Assembly: GCA_963813315.1 (NCBI GenBank)
Contig: CAWEYO010000025.1
Location: forward strand, 246,323-310,322
Reading direction: 5' to 3'
DNA: 64,000 nucleotides
Source: CAWEYO01 sp963813315
GTDB lineage: Bacteria; Pseudomonadota; Alphaproteobacteria; Rhizobiales; Rhizobiaceae
Below, piece after piece: positions 8,172 to 17,350 of this stretch. The notes beneath the pieces are model-generated. The model was given only the letters and a program-made list of their open reading frames with translations, did no database searches and had not been told where the DNA came from. Made by a program: the position numbers and the translations under genes. Positions within the stretch are counted from its first letter, which is position 1; the number at the start of each line of letters is the position of its first letter.

Positions 8172-9344
8172 ATGATGCTGATCAAGCGAGTGCAGGCGTG
8201 GTGGGTTCGCGTGCCGATCGACACCGATCGCCAGCACCACAGCGATTTTGGCCAGGTCAGCACGTTCGACGCGGCGATCGTTCGCGTTGAAACGGACGAC
8301 GGCATAATCGGCTGGGGCGAAGGAAAGAATGCGGCGGGAAGCACCGGCACCTATGGCGCGCTTGTGCATCTTATCAACCGTGAGGTCGCGCCGCTCCTCG
8401 TCGGGCGCGACCCCCGCGATATCAACGCAATCTGGGAGATGCTCTACAATGGCGAGCGCTACGAACTCGCGTCTGCGGCCGGCCATGCGATGCCTCGGCT
8501 TGCGCGGCGTGGCCTCACTGTCGCGGCAATCAGCGCCGTCGACATCGCATTGTGGGACATTTTCGGAAAATCACTCGGCGAGCCCGTCTGGCGGTTGCTT
8601 GGCGGCCGCAAGGCCGAGCGTATGCCGGCCTATGCCTCGGGAGGGTGGGCGCCTGTTGAGACGATAGGCGATCAGCTCAAATCCTACGTGGAAGGCGGCG
8701 GCTTCAAGGCGGTGAAAATGCGCGTTGGAGCAATCGACGGTGCGCCGCATCTGTCGGCCGCGCGTGTGCGCGCCGCGCGCGAGGCGCTTGGCTCAGGCAT
8801 CAGCCTGATGGTCGACGCTCACGGAACTTACACGGTCGCCGATGCCAAACGCTTTGCCAACCTCGTGGAGGATTGCGATCTCGCCTGGTTCGAGGAGCCG
8901 GTTATTGCCGACGACAAGCCCGGCATGGCGGAATTGCGCGCGCATTGCAGCATCCCGGTGGCTGCGGGTGAAAGCGATGCGACGCGCTTTGCGTTCCGCG
9001 ATCTGGCGATGTTGCGGGCCGCCGACATCCTTCAGCCCGATCTTGGATTTTGCGGCGGCATCAGTGAGGCGATGAGGATTGCTGCCCTAGCCTCCTCCTT
9101 CAATCTCAAGCTGGCGCCACACCTTTGGGCGGGTGCGCCGGCCTTCTTCGCGGGCCTGCACGTCTGCGCCGCGGCCGCGTCAAGCTTCATCGTCGAATAT
9201 TCGCTTGGCGCGAATCCGATGCTGCACGATCTCATCGACGAGACGGTTGAACTGAGAGACGGTATGGTTGCGATTCCGGACCGGCCCGGCCTCGGCATAA
9301 CCGTTTCGGAGAAGTTCCTCGACGCCCATGCAATGACTGACTGA
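8172..9344 (+). CDS. Mandelate racemase/muconate lactonizing enzyme family protein (probable sugar-acid dehydratase)
   Basis: The 390-residue enolase-superfamily enzyme has an N-terminal capping domain (1-120) and a TIM barrel. Metal ligands are in MVDAHG, FEEPV and AGESD. KAVKMR carries the second-strand general base. The Asp in ILQPDLGFCGG and the His in LAPHLW form the His-Asp dyad of the mandelate racemase subgroup. Such enzymes dehydrate aldonic or aldaric acids to 2-keto-3-deoxy acids. It ends one base into the start of the GntR gene (TGATG), so the two are co-translated. The specific acid is unknown. Confidence 0.85.
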   Translation: MMLIKRVQAWWVRVPIDTDRQHHSDFGQVSTFDAAIVRVETDDGIIGWGEGKNAAGSTGTYGALVHLINREVAPLLVGRDPRDINAIWEMLYNGERYELASAAGHAMPRLARRGLTVAAISAVDIALWDIFGKSLGEPVWRLLGGRKAERMPAYASGGWAPVETIGDQLKSYVEGGGFKAVKMRVGAIDGAPHLSAARVRAAREALGSGISLMVDAHGTYTVADAKRFANLVEDCDLAWFEEPVIADDKPGMAELRAHCSIPVAAGESDATRFAFRDLAMLRAADILQPDLGFCGGISEAMRIAALASSFNLKLAPHLWAGAPAFFAGLHVCAAAASSFIVEYSLGANPMLHDLIDETVELRDGMVAIPDRPGLGITVSEKFLDAHAMTD

Positions 9345-10066
9345 TGACTGATAAGAACCTGCTCGCCGAACTTGCCAACCAACTGTTCTCCTCCTCCGAC
9401 CAGGAGACCGGGCGGACACCTTCCGAACGCGAGCTGGCGGAGCATTTCTCCGTAAGCCGAGGTCAGATCCGGGAGGCGCTTGCAATCCTCGAAGCGATGC
9501 ACATCGTTGAGCGGCGTGCGAAATCCGGCATCTACCTGACTACACGGCAGGTGAGCGTGGATGCGTTGGCACTGTTTGCCAAGGCGGGGCTGCCGCTTGA
9601 CCCTGTGCGAATCTATGAGATCGTCGAGATCCGAAAGATCCATGAGATCAAGGCTGCGGAACTCGCCTGCAGCCGCGCGACGGAAGAAAATTACCAACAG
9701 TTGCGCGAGATCCTGAGGCAATCAGCGGAGAAGTTGGCCGCTGGGCAGGGAATCGCCCAGGAAGACAGGGATTTCCATCTGGAGATCGTGCGGGCGACGA
9801 AGAACAGCATGCTTCATCAGATTTGCAGCATGTACTACATGATGGGGGAGGAACGCCTGCCCGTCTATTTCGGTGATCCGGCGCGGGGGAAAAAGTCGCA
9901 TGCCGAGCACCTGCAGATTTTCGACGCGCTGCTGCGCCGGGACGGCAATCTCGCGCAGGCGCTGATGAGCGCCCATCTGCAGGGCGCCGAGAGCTACTGG
10001 AAAGGACTGATGGGCGGCGACAAGCCAGAAAATGGCGAATCCGTATCGCCTTTGCAGAATGCCTGA
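9344..10066 (+). CDS. GntR family regulator, FCD (FadR) subfamily
   Basis: The 240-residue product has an N-terminal winged helix-turn-helix (TPSERELAEHFSVSRGQIRE, about residues 23-42, then a wing ending GIYLTT). An all-helical FCD ligand domain follows, with DRDFHLEIV as part of the metal/ligand pocket. FCD regulators usually respond to the sugar acid or carboxylate handled by their neighbours. It lies inside the catabolic cluster, so it probably controls these genes and perhaps the convergent ABC transporter. Confidence 0.88.
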   Translation: MTDKNLLAELANQLFSSSDQETGRTPSERELAEHFSVSRGQIREALAILEAMHIVERRAKSGIYLTTRQVSVDALALFAKAGLPLDPVRIYEIVEIRKIHEIKAAELACSRATEENYQQLREILRQSAEKLAAGQGIAQEDRDFHLEIVRATKNSMLHQICSMYYMMGEERLPVYFGDPARGKKSHAEHLQIFDALLRRDGNLAQALMSAHLQGAESYWKGLMGGDKPENGESVSPLQNA

Positions 10067-11039
10067 GCCGGCAAGAATCCTGTCCACCCATCCGCTCCAC
10101 CCCCGCGCTGAAGCGGTGCTGGCGGGGGCAGGACGGCTTGTGGTGGCTTCCGCCCTCGATGCCGCCACTCTGCAGCGCGAAGCGGAAGATGCAGAGATCG
10201 TCATCGTCAGGGCGCCTCTGCCGCCTGCGCTTTTCGACACGGCGACGCGGCTTCGCGCGGCCATACGCCATGGGGCAGGTCTGGACATGATACCGCTGGA
10301 AGCGGCAACGAGGGCCGGCGTGCTTGTCGCCAACGTGCCGGGCGTCAATGCGCGATCGGTCGCCGAGCACGTCTTCTTCGTTACGCTTGCCCTACTCCGG
10401 CGCTTCCGTGCGATGGACCGCGACCTCAGGACATCCGGCTGGCTGGCGGGACGGGATCACGCCAACCTTACCAACGAGCTGACCAGCCGAACGATGGGCA
10501 TTGTCGGGATGGGTCATGTCGGCCGCGAAGTCGCCCGCATCGCGACACACGGTTTCGGCCTGTCGGTGCTCGCCAACAGCCGCAGCGGTGCCAACGTGCC
10601 GGAGGGCGTGCGTCTTGTGCCCTTGGACGACCTGGTGGCGCAAAGCGACGTGATCGTTCTCTGTTGTCCCCTTTCGCCGGAAACCGCAGGGTTGATCGAC
10701 GCCCGCCGGATCGCCCGAATGAAGCCTAGGGCGCTGATCGTCAACGTCTCGCGGGGACCCGTTGTCGATGAAGCAGCACTGATCGCGGCACTGAGGCAGG
10801 GTCAAATCGGAGGCGCGGCGCTCGATGTCTTTGCGACGCAGCCGCTGCCGCCGGATCATACCTTCTTCAGCTTCGAGAACGTGATCTTGACGCCGCATAT
10901 GGCGGGGATCACCGAGGAAAGCATGGAACGCATGGGCTTGGGCGCAGCCGCCGAAGCGCTGAGGGTTCTTGAAGGAGCGCTACCGGTCAATCTGGTCAAT
11001 CCGGAAGTGGTGGAGCGATACAGGGCGCGGTTTGGCTAA
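10059..11039 (+). CDS. D-2-hydroxyacid dehydrogenase (NAD-dependent)
   Basis: The product has about 326 residues. The Rossmann motif GIVGMGHVGREVARI is near residue 148. Catalytic Arg is in NVSRGPVVDE, Glu in the segment ALDVFATQPLPPDH, and His in LTPHMAGITEES. These are the Arg-Glu-His triad of the SerA/LdhA-like family. A start at 10032 is possible, but 10059 leaves the usual short overlap (ATGCCTGA) with the GntR gene and matches the family N-terminus. Its role is likely reduction or oxidation of a 2-keto/2-hydroxy acid in this sugar-acid pathway. Its stop is two bases from the stop of the convergent ABC gene. Confidence 0.85.
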   Translation: MPEPARILSTHPLHPRAEAVLAGAGRLVVASALDAATLQREAEDAEIVIVRAPLPPALFDTATRLRAAIRHGAGLDMIPLEAATRAGVLVANVPGVNARSVAEHVFFVTLALLRRFRAMDRDLRTSGWLAGRDHANLTNELTSRTMGIVGMGHVGREVARIATHGFGLSVLANSRSGANVPEGVRLVPLDDLVAQSDVIVLCCPLSPETAGLIDARRIARMKPRALIVNVSRGPVVDEAALIAALRQGQIGGAALDVFATQPLPPDHTFFSFENVILTPHMAGITEESMERMGLGAAAEALRVLEGALPVNLVNPEVVERYRARFG

Positions 11040-11041
11040 AC

Positions 11042-12130
11042 TCAGTCGTTGTGTCGCAAACTCACGCCGGTGCCCTGATCGAACAGCACCACCTTCTTTT
11101 CGTTCCAGGCAAAACGCACGGCGTCCTCGATGGCGACGGAGGTCTGCGCCGGGACGGTGGCGCGCAGGATCGCATCGCCGACGCGCAGGGTAAGAATTTT
11201 TTCGACACCGTGATTTTCGACGTCGTGCACACGCGCCTCGACCGGCGCACCGGGTTCCAGGTAGACGTCCTCAGGGCGAATTCCGAAGGTGAGCGGCCGG
11301 CCTTCGAGTGCTGACCGGCCGGCGGCGCCGTTGGCCAGGTAAGGAAGCTCGAAATTTGGTTCGGCCATGATCGCGTGGCCGGAGACAAGCTTGCCGTCGA
11401 GGAGGTTCATCGGAGGCGAACCGACGAAGCTCGCGACGAAGGTGTCGCGCGGATTGCTGTAGATCTCATGCGGTGTTCCCGTTTGCACCAGCCGGCCATG
11501 GTTCAGAACGCCGACCTTGTCTCCCATCGACATCGCCTCGATCTGGTCGTGGGTCACGAACAGAAACGTGGCGCCGAGCGTCATCTGCAGGTTTTTCAGT
11601 TCCGTGCGCAGCGCCTCGCGCAATTTGGCATCCAGGTTCGAGAGCGGTTCGTCCATGAGGAAGACACGCGGTTTCCTGACGATGGCGCGGCCGATCGAGA
11701 CGCGCTGCATCTCGCCGCCTGAGAGGCGGTCAGTCTTGCGGTCGAGCAGGTGCTCGATGCGCAGCGTCCTAGCCGCGCGTTCAACCCGCTCCCTCATTTC
11801 GCCCGGTTCAACGCGGCGGATCTTCGACTTCAGCGGAAACTCGAGGTTTTCGCGCACCGTAAATCGCGGATAAAGCGAATACTGCTGCAAGACCAGCGCG
11901 ACATCACGCTCGGCAGCGCCCCAGGCGCCCACATTTGCACCGTCGATGAAAATCTGTCCTGCGTCCGGCTTTTCGAGCCCGGCGACAATGCGGAGCGTGG
12001 TGGTCTTGCCCGCCCCGGTTTCACCGAGCAGCACAAAGAACTCGCCATCGGCGATGTCAAGGTTGAGAGACTTCAGCGCGGTATGGACGCCAAATTTCTT
12101 GGTGATGTTGCGGAGCTCGATGTGGGCCAT
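11042..12130 (-). CDS. ABC sugar importer, ATP-binding protein (first of two)
   Basis: The 362-residue product is an ATPase of the MalK/UgpC type. Walker A is GETGAGKTTTLR at about 36, the signature is LSGGEMQRV, Walker B is VFLMDEPLSNLD, and the switch His is in FVTHDQ. A C-terminal regulatory OB domain from about 240 completes it. It is the last gene of an operon that runs binding protein, two permeases, small membrane protein, ATPase, ATPase. Two non-identical ATPases would form a heterodimer, as in rhizobial polyol and glycerol importers. The Walker A has Glu-Thr where most relatives have Pro-Ser. Confidence 0.9.
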   Translation of the reverse strand: MAHIELRNITKKFGVHTALKSLNLDIADGEFFVLLGETGAGKTTTLRIVAGLEKPDAGQIFIDGANVGAWGAAERDVALVLQQYSLYPRFTVRENLEFPLKSKIRRVEPGEMRERVERAARTLRIEHLLDRKTDRLSGGEMQRVSIGRAIVRKPRVFLMDEPLSNLDAKLREALRTELKNLQMTLGATFLFVTHDQIEAMSMGDKVGVLNHGRLVQTGTPHEIYSNPRDTFVASFVGSPPMNLLDGKLVSGHAIMAEPNFELPYLANGAAGRSALEGRPLTFGIRPEDVYLEPGAPVEARVHDVENHGVEKILTLRVGDAILRATVPAQTSVAIEDAVRFAWNEKKVVLFDQGTGVSLRHND

Positions 12131-12191
12131 GGTTCAGTTGCGCTCCGCAAAGATTTTGAGGCGCAGCGTTCTACGCTGCCCCCCTCGTCCT

Positions 12192-12229
12192 GCCGGACAT
12201 CTCCCCCGCAAGGGGAGAGATCAACCGGC
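12192..12229. repeat. Dispersed palindromic repeat between the two ATPase genes
   Basis: GCCGG...CCGGC encloses CTCCCC-CGCAA-GGGGAG. It lies in the 181-base spacer (12131-12311) that interrupts an otherwise tightly packed operon. This type of element (CTCCCC hairpin after CCTGCCGGACAT) is familiar from Mesorhizobium-like genomes. I recall this and have not searched for it. Confidence 0.6.
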
Positions 12230-12311
12230 CATGGCGATTTCGCCGTCCGCCAACGCCGCAGATTGGACACCAAGGTGGGGCGCTGTCCCGCCGAGCTCGC
12301 GCGAGCAAGGC

Positions 12312-13421
12312 TCACAACCTTACCCCCAGCGAATTGCCGCTCTTGGCATCGAAAAAGTGCGCCTGCGCGGGATCGATCCTGGCGAATACGCGATCGCCGG
12401 CCTGCCCGACATAGCCACTGCGTGTGCGGGCGCGCAGCATCTGTGAGCCAACCTTCAGGTCCACGATGTCATAGGCGCCGAGAGGTTCGATAATGTGCGC
12501 TTCGACGGGCATGAAGCCGGCCTTTGCCTCGCGCTCGACCTGCACACCTTCCGGACGGATGCCGAGCGCCAGATGACCGTTTGCCATCCGCAACGCATCG
12601 AGTTTGCCGAAAAGTTCGCGCGGAAAGGAGAAGCCCTCGGTCGCGCCCTCGACGGTCACGCGGGCGGCATCCGCCTCCTCGGAAACGGATGCGTTGGCTA
12701 TATTCATCATCGGGCTGCCGACGAAGCGGGCGACGAAGAGGTTGGCCGGGTGGGCGTAGACTTCTTCCGGCGTACCTATTTGCTGCAGTATCCCTTCATG
12801 CATCACCACGATGCGGTCGGCCAGGCTCATGGCCTCCACCTGATCATGCGTGACATAGATCGTGGTCGAGCCCTTCCTCATGTGGAGGCGCTTGATCTCG
12901 GCGCGCATCTCCTCGCGCAGCTTCGCGTCAAGCGCGCCGATCGGCTCATCCATCAGAAGCGCCTTTGGCCGCCGGACCAGAGCGCGGCCGATCGCAACCC
13001 GCTGCATGTCGCCCCCGGAGAGTGCCGAGGGCTTCTTGTCAAGGAGATGCGTTATCTGGAGGGTCTTTGCGACCGCCCTTACCTCACCGTCCACCTCGGC
13101 CTTGCTCATGCGCATCGCTCTCAGCGGAAACGCAATGTTCTCGTAGGCGTCCATGTGCGGATAGAGCGCATAGAGCTGGAACACGAAAGCGATATCGCGG
13201 TCGGACGCCTTCAGGTGCTGGACCGGCTTGCCGTCGATCAGGATGTCTCCACCATCGATCGTCTCGAGACCGGCAATCGCTCTCAGCGTCGTCGTCTTGC
13301 CGCAGCCGGAGGGGCCGAGAAGAACGATGAACTCGTTGTGGTCGACGATGAGGTTGAGGTCGCGGATAACCTGGAGCGAGCCAAAGAATTTCTCGACGCC
13401 GCGGAGTTCGATCTGGGTCAC
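12312..13421 (-). CDS. ABC sugar importer, ATP-binding protein (second)
   Basis: The 369-residue MalK-like ATPase has Walker A GPSGCGKTTTLR, Q-loop VFQLYALYPHM, signature LSGGDMQRV, Walker B LLMDEPIGALD, the switch His in YVTHDQ and a C-terminal OB-type domain. The start is a GTG at 13421, which overlaps the stop of the small membrane protein (GTGA). A longer frame reaches 13688, but its extra residues are not ATPase-like because that stretch encodes the small membrane protein in another frame. It pairs with the ATPase downstream. Confidence 0.92.
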   Translation of the reverse strand: MTQIELRGVEKFFGSLQVIRDLNLIVDHNEFIVLLGPSGCGKTTTLRAIAGLETIDGGDILIDGKPVQHLKASDRDIAFVFQLYALYPHMDAYENIAFPLRAMRMSKAEVDGEVRAVAKTLQITHLLDKKPSALSGGDMQRVAIGRALVRRPKALLMDEPIGALDAKLREEMRAEIKRLHMRKGSTTIYVTHDQVEAMSLADRIVVMHEGILQQIGTPEEVYAHPANLFVARFVGSPMMNIANASVSEEADAARVTVEGATEGFSFPRELFGKLDALRMANGHLALGIRPEGVQVEREAKAGFMPVEAHIIEPLGAYDIVDLKVGSQMLRARTRSGYVGQAGDRVFARIDPAQAHFFDAKSGNSLGVRL

Positions 13422-13621
13422 TGCCCGGCACCCTGTTCCGCCTCGGCTTCCGGCGGGATCTTGGAGGTAATCATGAAGCCGACAAGCCCGACAAGAATAA
13501 TGGTCACGGCGTAGCGATGGAAGAAGAGGCTCCAGGGCTGGCAGAGCGCCACAATGCCGAACACCATCAGCACGATCGAGCCTGGCTCCAGATATTTCTT
13601 GTTGAAGGTACGAAAGCTCAT
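13418..13621 (-). CDS. Small two-helix membrane protein of the ABC operon
   Basis: The 67-residue protein begins MSFRTFNKKYLEPG. It has two hydrophobic helices (about residues 15-28, containing SIVLMVFGIVALC, and about 35-52, containing YAVTIILVGLVGFMI) and a charged tail. It overlaps the upstream permease stop by ATGA and the downstream ATPase start by GTGA, so it is embedded in the operon on both sides. Short membrane proteins occur at this place in some polyol/glycerol-type ABC operons, where their role is unclear. I infer an accessory subunit. No conserved domain is recognised. Confidence 0.75.
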   Translation of the reverse strand: MSFRTFNKKYLEPGSIVLMVFGIVALCQPWSLFFHRYAVTIILVGLVGFMITSKIPPEAEAEQGAGQ

Positions 13622-14574
13622 TTGCGGATCGCTCCAAAGGTGACGCCACGCAGGAGATGATTGCGCAAGAGGAACGTGAAGATGGCAACCGGCAGCAGGA
13701 ACAGGAACGTGCCCGCCGCGATCACCGTCCAGTCGGTCAACCCCGAGCCGATCTGGGCCGGAATGAAGGGCGGCGCCGTCTGTGCGCGGCGGTTGGTCAT
13801 CATCAACGCAAAGGCATATTCGTTCCAGGCAGTGATGAAGCAAAAGACCGCCGTCGCCGCGATGCCGGTCGCCGCCTCCGGCAGCACGATCTTGAAGAAG
13901 GCCTGCATGCGCGTATAGCCGTCGACAAGGGCCGCCTCTTCATACTCCTTCGGAATTTCGTCCATGAATCCCTTCATGAGCCATACCGAGAAGGACAGGT
14001 TGAACGCCGTGTAGAGGATGATGAGGCCGATATGCGTGTCATTGAGGCCGACTTCCCGGTACATCAGGTACATCGGGATTGCGACGACCACCGGCGGCAG
14101 CATGCGCGTCGAAAGGATGAAAAACAGGAGGTCACTCTCTCCTGCAATTCGAAAGCGTGAAAAGCCGTAGGCGGTAAACGTTCCCATGACCACCGCGAGC
14201 ACGGTGCTGGTCACTGCGATGATCAAACTGTTGGTGAAGCGGTTGGGATATTGCGAAAGCTGGACTGTGTCGCCGGTTCGCAGGACCCGTTCGCCGCCTT
14301 CATATATGCGCTGCTCCCACCATGGGGCCGCGTCGAAGACTTTCGGGTCCACCGGCTTGGTCATCTGCACGCGCTTCGTGAAGAGCTTGATGAACGGCGT
14401 GATCTCCGGTTGGAAGAACACGGTCGGCGGCACGGTCGTAGCGAGGCTCCGCGGCTTGAACGCCGTCGAAGCGATCCAGTAGATCGGCGCGAGGAAAATA
14501 ATTGTGATGACGAGAACCGCGGCAATGGCCACGCGGTTCATCGCTTTCTGCCGGGGTGAGCGGACGGCGGCCAT
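13618..14574 (-). CDS. ABC sugar importer permease, MalG/UgpE type
   Basis: The 318-residue permease has about six membrane segments. The EAA loop (EEAALVDGYTRMQAFFKIVLPEAA, near residue 208) contacts the ATPases. An extra periplasmic insert after helix 1 (about residues 35-105, with PPTVFFQPE) is typical of the MalG-like subunit in polyol systems. The start is one base after the stop of the MalF-type permease. It acts in the inner membrane with that protein. Confidence 0.9.
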   Translation of the reverse strand: MAAVRSPRQKAMNRVAIAAVLVITIIFLAPIYWIASTAFKPRSLATTVPPTVFFQPEITPFIKLFTKRVQMTKPVDPKVFDAAPWWEQRIYEGGERVLRTGDTVQLSQYPNRFTNSLIIAVTSTVLAVVMGTFTAYGFSRFRIAGESDLLFFILSTRMLPPVVVAIPMYLMYREVGLNDTHIGLIILYTAFNLSFSVWLMKGFMDEIPKEYEEAALVDGYTRMQAFFKIVLPEAATGIAATAVFCFITAWNEYAFALMMTNRRAQTAPPFIPAQIGSGLTDWTVIAAGTFLFLLPVAIFTFLLRNHLLRGVTFGAIRK

Positions 14575-14575
14575 C

Positions 14576-15481
14576 TTAACGCTCCTTCACCCGGTTGAGG
14601 TACTTCACATAGATGTTGGTGATCGCAAGCACGACGATGAGAACGATATAAGCGAGCGCGCAGGACAATCCGGTCTGCCATTCCTGAAAGGCCATCTTGT
14701 AGAGGCGCTTCGACACCAGCTCCGTCGTCAGTTGCGTGCTCATGATGTAAGCGAGGTCGAATGTCTTGAACGCCTCCATGGTGCGGAAAATCAGCGCGAT
14801 CAAAAGCAGCGGCGCGACCAGCGGCAAGGTAATGCGCGTGAACGTGTACCAGGCGCCAGCGCGGTCGATCGCCGCTGCTTCGTAAAGATGCTGCGGAACC
14901 GCCGACAGGCCGGCAAGCGACAGCAGCATCACGAACGGCGCCCACATCCAGATGTCGGTGACCGCCACGGCGTAGAGCGCGGCGTCGGGGTCGGACAGCC
15001 AGGCGAAGGAGCCGAGGCCGAACACGTAGTTGATGACGCCCCAGGACGGATCGTAGAGCAGCTTCCAGAACAGGCCGACGACGGCAGCCGATAGCATCAT
15101 CGGCAGTAGGAGAAGCGTCGTGACCAGACCTTTGAAGGGGAAGCTGCGATTGAGAAGCAGGGCTATTCCGAAGCCTACCAGCATCTGCCCGCCCACTGAG
15201 ACGATTACATATTTCGCGGTGACCGAGAAATTGCTCCAGATGCGCGGGTCTGCCAGCAAGTCGCGGTAGTTCTGCAGCCCCACGAACGTGACCGGATCGT
15301 TCATCGAGGCCCGGAAATCCGTGAAGGAATAGCCCAGCGAGTAAATCAGCGGGAAAATATTGAAGACGATCAGGAAAAGTATTGTCGGGATGATGAACAG
15401 GTTGCGGATGGTCAGATCGCTCCATCCGTGCGCAGCCGCCCGCGAGGTCGGATCAAGACGGGTAATCACCTCAGTCGCCAA
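14576..15481 (-). CDS. ABC sugar importer permease, MalF/UgpA type
   Basis: The 301-residue permease has six helices and the EAA loop YEAAAIDRAGAWYTFTRITLP near residue 200. It starts at a TTG with GAGGAGAAAG just upstream. It forms the translocation pore with the downstream permease. The upstream gene, 81 bases away, is the frameshifted binding protein, so the importer may lack its receptor in this assembly. Confidence 0.9.
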   Translation of the reverse strand: MATEVITRLDPTSRAAAHGWSDLTIRNLFIIPTILFLIVFNIFPLIYSLGYSFTDFRASMNDPVTFVGLQNYRDLLADPRIWSNFSVTAKYVIVSVGGQMLVGFGIALLLNRSFPFKGLVTTLLLLPMMLSAAVVGLFWKLLYDPSWGVINYVFGLGSFAWLSDPDAALYAVAVTDIWMWAPFVMLLSLAGLSAVPQHLYEAAAIDRAGAWYTFTRITLPLVAPLLLIALIFRTMEAFKTFDLAYIMSTQLTTELVSKRLYKMAFQEWQTGLSCALAYIVLIVVLAITNIYVKYLNRVKER

Positions 15482-15562
15482 GGCTTTCTCCTCACCAGCA
15501 TTCTGGAAAGCGGAACCGGAAAGGGTGGCCGTCCTTCCCGGTTCCGTGATGCCGACAGGCTG

Positions 15563-16868
15563 TTAGCGCCCGTACTTCTTGAAGGTCGCTTGCCAATCCT
15601 GAGCAACCCCGTCCAGCGCCTCTTTTGCGGTGCCCTGATCGCCGACGATGAACGGCCCGATGCGGTTCTTCATCTGCTCAAGAAGCTCGCCATATTCGGG
15701 AACCGCCCAGAAGTCCTTCACCATGAACATCGTCTGGTAGAAGGCTTCGTTATAGGGCGTGGCGTTTCGGAACTCAGGCGAACTCGAGCACCTTGGCATT
15801 GCAGGTGTAGCCGCCGAGTTCGCCCCACTTTTTCTGTACGTCCTCTTTGATGAACCATTCGAGGAACTTCATCGATTCGTCCTGCTTCTTCGAGTAGGAG
15901 ACGATGGAGATGCCCTGGCCGCCGAGCGCGGCGTGCTGCTTGCCGCCCGGGCCGGCCGGGTTGGCAAAAAAGCCGGTCACATCGGCATGCGGGTTGGTCG
16001 CCTTGTTGGCGAGAGCCGGGAAGAAGGCGAAGTAGTTCATGCTCATTGCCGCAAGGCCTTCGGTGATGGCCTGGTTGTCCTCCAGGAAGAAAGCCTGGCC
16101 CCAGTTCGGCGGCGTGAACTTGTAGAGCTCCTTGTACGCTTCGAGCGCCGCCACTGCTTCGGGCGAGTTCACGATGCCGTCGACCTTGTAGGTGGAATAG
16201 TCGCCGAGTTCACCGCCAAAGCTGAACAGGGCGTTTTCGTATCCCATGACCAGGGCGTCGTAAGGGTTCCACGTGTAGATAGCGATGCCGTAGCGCTTCT
16301 GGTCCGGCCGGTGGAAAAACTCGGCGATGTCGCGCATCTCCTTCCAGGTTTTCGGCGGAGCGAGGTCATAGTTGTACTTGGCCTTGAAATCGGCCATTTC
16401 CTTCGGGTCCTCGAACCAATCCTTGCGGTAGGCCCATCCGGTCGCGTCGCCCTCCACCGGAACCGACCAGTATTTCTTGCTGCCCTTCGGATACTCGGCG
16501 TATGCGGTGACGGTTGCCGGCGCCATGCTTTCAGCGACGCCATGCTTGGCGAAAAAGTCGGTGAGATCGACATAGTGTCCGCCGGTGGAGCCAGCGCCAA
16601 GCCACTGCGAATCGCCCACCACCATGTCGTAGGCGTCGCCCTTGGCGTTGAATTCAGCAAATGCCTTTGTCTGGAAGTCATCCCACGGAGTCGTCTGAAC
16701 CGTAACCTTTACGCCGGTCTCGGCCGTGTACTCGTTGACAAGTTCCTGCAGATAGTTGGCCGGGTCCCATTCCGCCCAGAAAATGGTCAGTTCCTGCGCG
16801 AACGCCGATGTGGTGTAGGCAAGCGATAGGCCAATGCCGGCAAGCGTGCCGGTTAGTATCTTGCGCAT
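15563..16868 (-). pseudogene. ABC sugar-binding protein, frameshifted by one extra base
   Basis: Family 1 periplasmic sugar-binding protein. It starts at 16868 (GGGAGGA seven bases upstream) with a signal peptide ending TSAFAQ, then a mature domain (ELTIFWAEWDPANYLQELV). The reading frame ends early at a TGA (15774-15776) after GGYTCNAKVLEFA. The natural C-terminus continues in another frame, as SPEFRNATPYNEAF to the end QATFKKYGR at 15563. Removing one base at about 15781-15782 joins both parts into a 434-residue protein of normal length. Either a true recent mutation or a sequencing error. The remaining transporter genes look intact. Confidence 0.85.
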
Positions 16869-17204
16869 GTCTGTTCCTCCCGTTTGCACGTCTTTCCTGT
16901 CCATCGAACGGAACCAGTTCTCCGCCTCGACGACCTGCTTTCGCAGGCTTCCTGTTACTGGCGATAACCGGACACTGTCCGCGCCCGCTCCCACCGCAAC
17001 TCACAGTCGTTCAATCTGGTGGCACCCCCCTCTTCCCCGATCAAGTTGAACCTGATCACCGCCGGTGAAAGCATGTCGCAGCCTTCATCTATCTCAGAAT
17101 TGTATCGTTTGTAGTCGTTAGCAAGCCCCTTCTCTAGGTTCGTGTGGTTACCCGATAGGAGAGGTTGGTGCGGGCCAATTCATCGTCCAGCTTGTTTCCC
17201 CTAC
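16869..17204. other. Promoter-side spacer upstream of the ABC operon
   Basis: About 336 bases with no supportable gene. It must hold the promoter of the ABC operon on the minus strand. I could not identify a clear -35/-10 pair. Confidence 0.4.
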
Positions 17205-17350
17205 TAGGGTGTGTCGGGATTCAGGTCAGGCCGAGCCGAAAATGGCGGTTTTCGAGACGGCACGCAGCGTACGTTTGGGTACGTGAGCCTCGGCAAGCGC
17301 AGAAGACCGCCATTTGTAGGCCGGCATCACCTGAATACCAACACACCCTA
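17205..17350. repeat. 146-bp palindromic element, copy 1
   Basis: The ends are inverted repeats: TAGGGTGTGTCGGGATTCAG at the left and the reverse of nearly the same sequence at the right (20 of 22 match). The middle contains GTACGTTTGGGTACGTGAG, also partly palindromic. A second copy of exactly 146 bp is at 29564-29709 and a right-half remnant is at 44011-44066. No transposase is present, so it resembles a MITE or a rhizobial intergenic palindrome. Its right end supplies the stop codon of the TetR gene. Confidence 0.85.
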
